Source of the DNA: Monocercomonoides exilis
Taxonomy: Eukaryota > Preaxostyla > Oxymonadida > Polymastigidae
Direction of reading: 5' to 3'
NCBI GenBank assembly: GCA_001643675.2
Contig: LSRY02000031.1
Location: forward strand, 706,001-770,000
Length of the DNA: 64,000 nt
Shown: piece after piece, positions 18,376-28,001 of the stretch
How positions within the stretch are numbered: the stretch's first letter is position 1
Layout: each line of letters starts with the position of its first letter
Program-made: the position numbers and the translations under genes
Notes under the pieces: generated by a model
The model's input: only the letters and a program-made list of their open reading frames with translations
The model's database searches: none
What the model was told of the DNA's origin: nothing

Positions 18376-20692
18376 ATGATTCCTGCTTTACCGAAATGTA
18401 TGCTTTTTATCTTTTGCAATAGAAATTGTCAGATCATTGTTAAATGTTTTGTTTCCCTTTTATTATTCGTTTACTTCAGGCATGCTTCCTTTGACATGGG
18501 ATTCTCCATCTCTGGGATTAGCAAAGGAATTTATTGAATACGCTGTTTCTGTGTGCAAACCAGATGAAGTCATGGTGTTTGATGGTAGAAGAGAATCATG
18601 GATTCAATCATGTGAAGATTTGGTGAAATCAGGATCATTTTTAAAATTAAATCCTTATATTTGGCCAAATTGCTATCTTTCTCGCTCAAATCCAGTTGAT
18701 GTTGCTCGGAGCGAGGATAGAACGTTTATGTGCTTGAAGGATGGTGAAACATTATACAGAAAGCCACATAATCAAATCCCTCCACAACTTGGATTCAAAT
18801 GGGGATGCAGAGCCGGAGAGTATGATCCAGAAAAAAAGAGAGAGCTTTCAACTGAAGAAATGAGGCAATGCTTGCTGAAACGATTTGAAGGGTGCATGGT
18901 CGGAAGGACTATGTACGTTATTCCATTTTCGATGGGTCCAGTTTCATCAGAGTTTGCAAAATTAGGAATTCAAATTACTGACTCTCTCTATGTTGTGGCG
19001 AACATGTACACAATGACTCATACTGGAATGGGAATTATTTCCAAAATTGCTGAAGGATCACCTTTTGTTCCTTGCTGGCATTCAACCGGATTTCCATTAG
19101 AAGCTGGAGAAAAGGATGTTTGCTGGCCATGCAGATTATTGCCATCAGATCGATATATTGCACACTTTACACAACCAGATCCAGCACATCCAAGATTGGG
19201 TGAATACTCGATTATGTCATATGGTTCTGGATATGGAGGAAACGCTATTCTGGGCAAGAAATGCTATGCATTGCGTATTGCATCGAACATGGCAAGGAGA
19301 GACAAAGTTAAGTGGATGGCCGAACACATGCTGATTCTGCATGTGACATACACTCCATGCATTGGAATCGACGAAGTGACGAAAAAGAAGAAATACGGCC
19401 CAGCTGAATATTTCACAGTTACAGGAGCATTCCCATCTGCATGCGGAAAGACGAATCTTGCTATGCTGCAGGTGCCTAAGGAATTCAGCGATGAATGGAA
19501 GGTCAGCTGCGTGGGTGACGATATTGCCTGGATTCGCTTTGACTCAAAGGGAAGAATGTGTGCCATTAACCCCGAATCCGGCTTCTTTGGCGTTGCGCCA
19601 GGAACAAGCGACTATACCAACAGAAATGCGATGGAGACATTGCGTGGAGGAAACACAATCTTCACGAATGTGGGAGTGACAGTGGAAGGAGACGTGTGGT
19701 GGGACGGGCTGACTGAGGATCCGCCAAAGGGGCTTGTTGACTGGAGAGGGCACAGAATGCAGGATGATGCATGGAGAGACGAAGACAAAGAGAAAGAAAA
19801 AATGAAGAAGAAGCAGTTCATCAAGTCTGCTGCACACCCGAACTCTCGTTACACCACCCCCTGCGCCCAGTGCCCGATCATCGATCCCGAGTGGAACACC
19901 GGAAAAGGCTTCCCGATTGATGTGATGCTGTTTGGCGGGCGCCGAAGCCAGCTGATGCCACTCGCTGTGCGCACACGCGACTGGAACCAGGGTGTGCTTG
20001 CTGCGGCCACACTGCGCTCAGAAGGCACAGCTGCTGTGCAGGACAGAGTGGTTGGGACATTGTCATTTGACCCAATGGCAATGCGTCCATTTATTGGGTA
20101 CAATGTGGGCGACTACTTCAACCACTGGATTGAGATGGGCAAGATGGCTAGCGACCAGTACAGACCCGACATTTACGTTGTGAACTGGTTCAGAAAGGAT
20201 GCTGAGGGAAGATTTTTGTGGGAAGGCTTTTCGGAGAACTTCCGTATTGTGCGCTGGGCGTGCCTGCAGGCGAAGGAGAGGAGAGAAGGGAAAGAATGTG
20301 CTTCATCCTCTTCATGCACTCCAAGCAGTTCTTCTTCGTGTGCTGCCTCGAAATGCTGCGGAGCCGAGACGCCGTTGGGCTATGCGCCATCACCATGTGC
20401 ATTGGGATTGGATCTGAAGTCAGAGGAATCGAAGCATGTTCTGAAGGACCCATCGATTCTGTCTGTGTGTGAGTGCAAATGCGAAGACGGGAAATGTGTT
20501 GTGGGCAAATTGCTGGATGATGGGTGGTTCAATGAGCTGAAGGAGAGGAAGGCGTTTTTGGAGCTTCTTGAGGAAGATCTGGGAAAAGAGCTGAAGAAAG
20601 AGTTCAATGAGCTGGTTGACAGATTCGCAAGTGCGGGAATGAAAGCTCCAGCAGAAATGAAGATTGAAGACCTGCATTTTCAATTAGAGTAG
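18376..20692 (+). CDS. Phosphoenolpyruvate carboxykinase, GTP-dependent type
   Basis: Interconverts oxaloacetate and PEP using GTP/GDP; in anaerobic protists it usually links PEP to the malate branch. I join 18376-18397 to 18480-20692 (82-nt intron, donor GTATGC, acceptor CTTCAG), giving 744 aa; without splicing the frame would open at 18437 with an implausible leader. Motifs of the GTP family, in order: RTMYVIPFSMGP, SYGSGYGGNAILGKKC, the P-loop GAFPSACGKTNLAM (about 323-336), GDDIAW (about 353), NPESGFFGVAPGTS, NVGVTVEGDVWWDG, FGGRR (about 492), FIGYNVGDYFNHW and NWFRKDAEGRFLW. The protein is longer than the usual 600-640 aa because of insertions, mainly a Ser/Cys-rich stretch (about 614-634) and a CECKCEDGKC block (about 671-680). 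AATAAA-like signals follow the TAG stop. Confidence 0.96.
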
Positions 20693-21581
20693 AAAGAAGC
20701 GGATAAATAAAGGAATAAAAGCAAGCCATTGGTAAATAGTTGCAAATATATGGCTCTTTGCTTCCAATGACGAAGAATGAGACTTTAAATGAATAATAAA
20801 GAGAACAAGCTTGTGAATGTATGATAGATTATAAATGAATTTATCAATGGAAAATTTTATTTTTATTTTAAATGATTTTATTTCTGATAGTTTTTAGACA
20901 CAAATACATCGTGATAATTATAAAGGAATGTTATATACTTCAATTAAAAGTGTTTGAAATTTTCAAAAAAAAAACAATTAAAACTTGAATATATTCACTT
21001 GTTTTTAAAAATATGTTTTTCTCATTCTTTTTTCTATTTTTTTTCTTGTTCTTTCTTACCTGCTTTCTTTTCTTTCTTTCTTTTTATATATTGGCAACGT
21101 GAATGTTTTTGTTTATTGGTTCTAGGAAATATCTTTGATACTTTTTTTTCTGAAATAATTAATTTTGCTGAATGAACATTATTTTTGGATGTTTTTATCC
21201 AAGATTGATGACATTTCATTGGCAATTTGATTATTTTCTTCTGATTTTCTCTTCTGTCAACAGAAAAAGTTAAACCTTTCTTTTTTTAATTTCGAAAGAG
21301 TCTTTTATTTATTTTTAATTTATTCTTTAAATTCATTTTCTCAGTTTTTGGGCCTATCTGTTCTTTATTATTCACAGATATTCATTTTTATTTTCTATTA
21401 ATTAAAAAAAAAAGCATTCACAAAATAATGATTTATTTTTTTAAAGAAATAATAAAGATAGTTGAGTGCAAAATCTATATTTTCCAATTTCTTACATTTT
21501 GTAATTCTTTTAAGATACACTTCATTTTTGTTTTTGAAATATCTTTGATCACAAATTGATCAATAACCTTTATTCCGAGAA
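20693..21581. other. Intergenic region, PEPCK 3' end to TBP
   Basis: Positions 20700-20810 contain several AATAAA or ATAAA strings (for example 20704, 20715 and 20795) suited to 3' processing of the PEPCK transcript. The rest is T-rich low-complexity DNA with no gene-like frame. The last 100 bp before 21582 presumably hold the TBP promoter. Confidence 0.5.
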
Positions 21582-22535
21582 ATGTCCTTAGAAAACGAAC
21601 TTGGAGCAACTCCTGGTTCTTCAGATTTGGATTGTATGTGCTACATTGCTTATTTTTGATGTTATCGTTAATATTTCATGTAATATTGTATTTGTAATTC
21701 GTCGCAATATATTTTTCAGTATCACTTCATCCAAGTGGAATAGTACCCAAGCTTCAAAATGTTGTTGCTACGGCTTTTCTTGGGATCAGACTTAATCTTC
21801 GTACAATTGCTTCTAGGATAGCAAATGTGGCTTACAATCCAAGACGTTTTCCTGCTGCTGTTCTTCGAAGCAAAGAGCCCAAAGCAACTGTTTTAATTTT
21901 TGAAAGCGGAAAAATTGTTTGTACAGGTGCACGAGACGAAGATATTGCGCGGGCAGCATCACGAAAAGCAGCAAAATCGATACAAAAAATTGGTTATTTC
22001 ATTTTTAATAATGACTGATAAATGTTTTGCTCATAATGAACTCAGGAGACGCATTAGGAGGGAAAATATCGTTTCAAAGATTTAAAATTGAAAATATAGT
22101 GGGTTTGTCTTTATATTTTCGTTTATTATATGTTATTCGAATATTTTAATTGATTATTGTCAAATTAAATATTTCGCAGCTTCGTGCGATGCAAAGTTCA
22201 AGATACAACTTGATAGGCTTGCTAGAAATCAAGCACAATTTTGTAGAGTGTGCTTTTGAAACATTCAATATGAATGATTGTGATTTGAATATTGATGCAA
22301 TTTTTTAATTAAGTATGAACCTGAAGTTTTTCCTGGTGTTGTCTATCGTCTTTTGGAAGCGGATATAACTTTCATGGTTTTTGCAAGCGGAAAAATTGTT
22401 ATTACAGGAGCGAAAACCAGAGATAGTATGTACAAAGGGTTTGAAGATATCTATCCAATCCTTTTACAATTTGCCAAAGTTCAAAGTGATGGAGAAGGAA
22501 AGGAAAAGGAAAAAAGAGGAAGTAGAACAGGATGA
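21582..22535 (+). CDS. TATA-box-binding protein (TBP), five exons
   Basis: General transcription factor that binds and bends promoter DNA for all three nuclear RNA polymerases. Exons: 21582-21633, 21720-21992, 22046-22102, 22180-22247 and 22314-22535 (223 aa, all phases consistent; introns 86, 53, 77 and 66 nt; donors GTATGT, GTTATT, GTTTGT, GTGTGC). The two TBP repeats are clear: HPSGIVPKLQNVVATAFLG, then YNPRRFPAAVLRSKEPKATV and FESGKIVCTGA in the first; NIVASCDAKF, YEPEVFPGVVYRL, FASGKIVITGAKTRD and FEDIYPIL in the second. The four DNA-intercalating phenylalanines of yeast TBP (F99, F116, F190, F207) have counterparts (here F61, F78 and the Phe of VFPG and MVFAS). There is a very short N-terminal tail and a basic, glycine-containing C-terminal extension. 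Confidence 0.96.
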
Positions 22536-22831
22536 AATGTTTAAAATTTAAGTTGTTTAAAATTTAATTCAAATTAAAATTATTCATTGTAAAATAAATT
22601 ATGCAAAAAGCAAAACAAAACAAAAGGGAAGCACTTCGCTTCGTGCTAGTAATTCAAGATTTTGCGTTATTTAGCAGTTTTTTGAGCAAAGCGTCTTTTC
22701 AATATATCCTGTTTTCTTTCTTTCTATATTTTTCTTTTTCTTTTTTAATTTTCACCTTTATTTATTTTCCCAAAATCAAATATATTTTTCTGAAATGTCA
22801 ATAAGGGAATTTTAAGGATAAATATTGTGAA

Positions 22832-23562
22832 ATGGCATTTCCTTTAGGGAAATTGGGGCAGTCGTCTCCAACTCCGGAGATTACAGAAAGTGAATGTGAT
22901 CTCTTGCCTCATATTGACATCGATAAAGTTATGTGTTTGAATGAGAAACGATCAGGATCCGGAAGATCTGTTATTGCTTCGATATCACGCTTGGAAAGCG
23001 ATTGCGATGAGCAACTCATAGTTGTTGTCCCATTTAAAACAAATGTGAAATTAAGTCAGATATTGTTAACAGTTACATCGTTGGGTATTCATTGTTTTTG
23101 TCTGTTTATTCATTTTATATTATTTCTCAAAAGAAAAATGCCCTTCTGTAATGAAACTTTTCATTAACAAACCAGACTTGAACTTTGATGATGTATCGGA
23201 AATAAAGCCAATTCAAACAAGTTTGAATATTTTTTTTGATAAATATTCAATTTGCTGAACGATTTTCTCAATTGTAGTTAAAATTGATCCGTCTCAGTTA
23301 GCGGGCCATAAAGAAGGAGGAGCAACAAAAATTAATTTGCCTATTGACAAATTAAAATTCCAGGATGTTGCATTTCTCACAATTTTTGTTGAATCAAACA
23401 TTGGCGAAGGAGAAGTGAGCGAGATAAATCATCTTGCGCTAATCGGAATTCCAAAAATGACGATGAAACTACAGAATTGGTTTTATTTTTATTTTAACAA
23501 GGCTTCTTATCAAATATTAATTTATTTTTTCAAAAAATATTTATAGGGAGCCTTCAGGCTGA
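22832..23562 (+). CDS. PITH-domain protein (TXNL1/PITHD1 C-terminal domain family), four exons
   Basis: Exons 22832-23084, 23134-23220, 23278-23479 and 23547-23562 give 185 aa with consistent phases; introns are 49, 57 and 67 nt (donors GTATTC, GTTTGA, GTTTTA). The product is almost entirely a PITH domain: DLLPHIDIDKVMCLNE at the start, SDCDEQLIVVVPFKTNVKL, KLFINKPDLNFDD in exon 2, then KLKFQDVAFLTIFVESN and LALIGIP. In thioredoxin-like protein 1 this domain contacts the proteasome. A stand-alone PITH protein corresponds best to PITHD1-like proteins, whose cellular role is less clear. No thioredoxin domain is present. It lies 296 bp downstream of TBP on the same strand and converges on a minus-strand gene 15 bp away. 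Confidence 0.93.
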
Positions 23563-23576
23563 TGTCCTCGTAGGCG

Positions 23577-24031
23577 TTAAGCATACGTATTTTCTTCAAT
23601 TTCTACTTCAAATCCTCCTTTTCCGACTTTTGAGCGATGTTGATCATTCCTTTCTCCCACTTCTTCTTCCGCTTGTTTCTCAAACTGCTTCATGAATCTG
23701 ATTAAGTGAGAATGTTCGAGATTCAACAATGAAGAAATGTGGGTATGGGGGGAAAAAAGAAGTCTTTCATTTGCTCAATGACAGGGGAAAAAATGGGGAG
23801 GAAAATGAAGCAGAGCGGAGAGAACGCGGATTCTTAGCGCTATTTGCGAAGTGCCGGCAGCACAGCGTGCTTCTCCCACGTTTTATTCTTTCCTTCTTTC
23901 TATCTTTTAAACTTTGCTTCTTTCCTTCTTTCCCTTTTATTCGGTTGCATCGAACGAACACCCTCGTTTCTGCAGTCAAAGCGATGAAGGCATCTGCAAA
24001 TAGAAATTCCTGTGTGATGAATGGGAATACA
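23577..24031 (-). CDS. Probable 3' exons of an unidentified gene (5' part not found)
   Basis: Two blocks on the minus strand read as protein and splice in phase. The terminal exon 23577-23697 encodes FMKQFEKQAEEEVGERNDQH followed by a glycine/acidic end and TAA, after an acceptor CTTAATCAG. The upstream block, open from about 24031 down to 23960, encodes FPFITQEFLFADAFIALTAE and reaches a donor GTTCGT, leaving a 262-nt intron. Together they give about 64 residues with a charged helical end. No start codon or convincing earlier exon was located; possible candidates lie in the GC-richer islands at 25190-25600. I do not recognise the family. It converges on the PITH gene. Confidence 0.35.
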
Positions 24032-25004
24032 TGAAATTAATGCGGATTATGATGATAATGATGATGATAATGATATGCCTTCATTATGATCATTTAATGC
24101 GGATGCTTATAGAAAAAACAGCATTTTTTGTTGTTTTTTTTTTGGATTTTGCCTGCAAGATGAGCTGTTGCATTTATAAGGGAAAAAAGGAAAGGAAAGG
24201 AAAAGAAAAGTTAAGATAAGATAAGATAAGAAAAAATAAACGTGTAGATGAGTTCGAGGAATCGTGAAAAGAGAAGAGAAAGAGAAGAAGAAAAAGAGAA
24301 GAAATAAATGGATGAGACATAATTGGTTGAAGCAATCAAGTATGCTTATGTTTTTTTAACTGTTTTCCAATTAACTTCTTATTTTTATTTCTTTTTAATT
24401 AAGTTTAGCGTTTCTTTATGTCTTTCTTCACTGTTTTCTTCTTCTTCTTCTTCTTCTTTCATCATCGTCTTCTTTTTTCAGCTTCTTCGACTCATCGATC
24501 AAATTTTTACAAATGAGGAGTGCTGCTTGTACTTCATCTTAATTTATATTTATTTTTATTTGACGCTATTGTCAATGTGCAATTAATTACTTATCATTGC
24601 TTCTTTTTCTGCTTCTTCAAATTCATTTTATTCTTCTGCTTCTTCAAATTCTTCTTCTGCTGCTGCTACTTCTTTTACTACGGCTATTTCTTCTATTATC
24701 TATCATTTGAAGAACTGCTTTATCTTTTGATTTTCTTCAAATTCTTCTTCTGCTGCTTCAAATTCCTCTTCTTCACCTCCTTCTCCTTCAACTACTACTT
24801 TTTCTTCTTTTTCTCCTCCTCCTTCTTAGTTCAATTAATGAATTTCTTTCTTATCCTTCATGTTATTTCTTTGAAAATGTGAAACTTGATAATTTTTTTA
24901 TTCTTCTGACCGATTTTTATTCATTTTTTTTTGTATGATATTTTTTTTAACGAAATGTTTTTGCGGCTGAAAGGGAGAGAAAGAGTGAGGACGAGTGAGA
25001 GAAA

Positions 25005-25107
25005 GAAAGGATGAAAGAAAGGACGGAAGGACGAAAGAGAGAGAAAGAGAAAGAAAGAAAGAAAGAAAGAAAAAGAGAAAGAGAAAGAAAGAAAGAAAGA
25101 AAGAGAA

Positions 25108-25149
<42 letters not shown>
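25005..25149 (+). repeat. GAAA/GA simple-repeat tract
   Basis: About 145 bp composed of GAAA, GAAAGA and finally a pure (GA)n run. The open frames on both strands (KERE-type and SLSL-type) are by-products of the repeat. Confidence 0.9.
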
Positions 25150-25150
<1 letters not shown>

Positions 25151-25975
25151 AAGATTAATCAAGAAATTCATTTTTTTGCTGGAAATAAAAAATGCTGACA
25201 ATTTGCTTTGGGCCTGCTCCTTCTGTTTCTGTCTGACGAGACTCCACGAAACCTCTCTGAGGAGTGGACAATGCTGCTGGCAGCAGCCGTCTCCGATTAG
25301 CAGACTGCCACTTCGCACAATTTTTTTTTCTCTGATCTTTTTTTTCTTCTTCTTCTTTTCTTTTCTGCTTCTTTGTGTTTTTTATTTATTATTTTTTTTT
25401 ATAATAATAATTTTTATTATTATAAAGAGAAATAAAAAAGAAAAAAGAAAGAAAGAAAAGAGAGATTGAGAGAGAGAATTGTGCATTTTTGGAGAAGCAC
25501 ACCAACCAACGTCCCTTTCCTCATTTGGAAGGTTGCTGGCCCCTGCAAACTCAGAAGATTCAGCAAAGAAATGAAATTGGCTGCAAAAGTTGAAGGAAAT
25601 GAAGATAATAATAATTTGATGCTAATTTATTTTTGCTATTTTCATTTGATAATTTTTTTTTCCAAATTTCAAAAAGAAATGATGTTTAGAATGTTCAAAG
25701 CAGAATGCATTCGTTTCGCTTTATCGCATTTCTAATAATAATCCTAATAAATATTTTTAAAAGCTAGTATGAATTCTGAAACTTTTTCTGCTTAAATCAT
25801 TTATTTTTGAAATGTTTATTAAAATGTTGTTGCTCGTTCTGTTTATTATCCTGTTGTTGAACAACATTAACGTTTTCAAAAATATTATTGAAGCAAAAGT
25901 CAATTTCATATTCACATCATGAACCTTTAACTGTTCAAAATCAGTCTTTTTTCGCACAAAGCATTAATTGATATA

Positions 25976-26372
25976 CAGTTTGCGCAAAGAATTCCGGATA
26001 TCGCACAAAATGCCGGACAAGATCGATATCTCAATAGCAGCAAGAGGAATAATTCTGACAAATTTCCTCAATAAATATCTCAACAATGCAAACTCAGTTG
26101 ATAAACGTGACTTTTAAAACAGCTTCATTTATGCTCAGAAATAAATAATTATTAAAATTTCGGAGAAATAGGATATTGAGTATCTCCGAAATTTCAAAAA
26201 TTGATATTTCTGAGCACAAATGAAGCTGTTTTGAAAGTCTCGTTTATCAATTGAGTTTGTATTGAAGAGATATATTTTGAGGAAATTTGACAGAATTTTT
26301 CTTTTTGCTGTAATTGAGATATAGATCTTGTCCGGTATTTTTTGCGATGTCTGGTATTTTTCGAACAAACTG
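25976..26372. repeat. Long fold-back (palindromic) element
   Basis: Two arms of nearly 200 bp pair across a centre near 26165-26180. The left end starts CAGTTTGCGCAAAG and carries GCCGGACAAGATCGATATC. The right end carries GATATAGATCTTGTCCGG and closes with TTCGAACAAACTG. The whole element could form a long hairpin. A diverged relative lies at about 15165-15790, so this is a dispersed family, most likely a fold-back MITE. No transposase is present. Confidence 0.75.
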
Positions 26373-27021
26373 AACAACTGACCATCTTTTTTTTATTTCA
26401 TAAAAAATTCGAAAAACAATGTTTCCCATTTAAATCCATATTAAAACAGAATTGAAATAAACTTTATTTTTTAATAAAAGTTTGTTCTGAATTATCTTTT
26501 TTTTTTTTTTAACAATTAATAATAATTTATTGGGTTTTTGTTTTTGTTGTCGAACTTTTTTCAATCAAAAATTTCGCAATGAATATTTGGAAGGAATATT
26601 ATTTATACGATCACAATAAAGTGATTCATTATAAATTATTCAAATTCGAAATATAACAATTCGAATACGAAAAATAATTATTTGATTTTTTCTGAAAAAA
26701 TTGGGGGTGTTTTTTCCTCATCGTGATGATGGATTTCAAAAAATAAAGTTTTGTTTGGTGATAATTTTTGGAATCATAACTTTTTTCTGGGTGCTAATAA
26801 TTCAAAAATTTTGTTTCTTCGAAAAAAGAATAATTAATTAAAGTGAAAAATGCTTTATTACAGTTTTATAAATACTATTTCAGATAAGATTCATGAGAGA
26901 ATTATCGTTGAAAGGAGTTTTAACTTTTCAGTGTTCATTTTTCAGTTCTAAAAGTTTATTCACTTGCAGAGATTTTTTATTAAGAATATTTAAATCTCAA
27001 AAATTTTTATTCATATTATGT

Positions 27022-27255
27022 GAAATTCTTTTCGAAAAGTCGTAATTGTTTGATTCAATTAATAATAAAAATTTGAATATCTTGATCTAATTTCTGTTCC
27101 TGCTCACGAATTTACACACTATTGTATGCAATAGCATTGGAAAGAAATAGATACCAAATTAATGAAGTTTCGAGAGCGTGAACAAAAATTTGATCAAAAT
27201 TTAATATTATTAAAATTTTTTCAATTAAACATTCACGACTTTTCAAAAAGAATAA
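27022..27255. repeat. Second, shorter fold-back repeat
   Basis: The left arm begins GAAATTCTTTTCGAAAAGTCG, approximately, and the right arm ends with CGACTTTTCAAAAAGAATAAC read on the same strand, its inverted counterpart. Pairing continues inward through AATTGTTT/AAACATT and CTGCTCACG/CGAGAGCGTG. The arms are about 90 bp with mismatches. It is unlike the 25976 element in sequence. Confidence 0.5.
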
Positions 27256-28001
27256 CTAATATGTTCCAACAACTGAAATTGAAATTGCTGATAGAAAAAA
27301 GAAATGAGAAAAACAAATAACTGAATAACAATAATTCTGGTGAGGTGCATGAATATACACAAATAAGATGAATAAAATATAGACATAAAAACTTTCTAAT
27401 AAGAATAGAAAATCAAAGCTAAAACAAAGAGTGATGATAATAAAGATAATGTCTATTTCTACACAAAATTAAAACACTTTTTATATTAAACTGATTGTGA
27501 AAAATGATGAATATTTCAATATTTGTTACTGCACAAAGCAGTCGAAAACACAAAAGTCGGAGTTACAATAAAAAAAAACAAAATCACAGAAAATGAACTG
27601 ATACCGAGTGTGCATTTCCCCTTTGCTCAAACACTCGCTAAGTTAGCAAGTCGCTCCTCATGCAAAAACAAAGTGTCAGTCATTTTCCCTGAATCGATTA
27701 ATCTTTTCATTATTATTGAATGTTAGTCTTTCTGAAAGAAATATCTCAATTTGGCAGTTTGTTTTTTTTTTTTTGATTATTTGCCAATGAGGAATAAGTC
27801 TTTGTCTTTTCTGGCTTTTCATTTTTCATGTCCCATCCAATAATTCTCTTTGAAACAATTTCTTTATGCAAACTCTTGTGCTTTACAGCCAACTTCAATT
27901 TCCACTTCCTTTGTCCTTCTTTCTGCTTCACTTTCCTCATCTCCCAATTGTTGCTCTATTCATTCATCGTTCTCTTCCCTTTCTTGTTTTTTCCGCTGTT
28001 T

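Larger units (their letters stand above)
24050..27990. other. Low-complexity, gene-poor region
   Basis: Nearly 4 kb dominated by TTC/TTCTGC-type and GAAA/GA repeats (24400-25160, 25330-25460) and by fold-back elements. Two less AT-rich islands stand out, 25190-25320 and 25490-25600. The second gives a protein-like minus-strand reading (FAESSEFAGASNLPNEERD); the first has possible stem-loops around GCTGCTGGCAGCAGC and is followed by T9. Neither is enough to call a gene. Confidence 0.45.

Noticed and set aside
25235-25325. U4-snRNA-like 5' end on the minus strand (GTGCGAAGTGGCAGT)
   Set aside because: Only about 15 nt resemble U4; the following U6-pairing and stem-loop segments do not match. 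Kept only as a general structured-RNA candidate.
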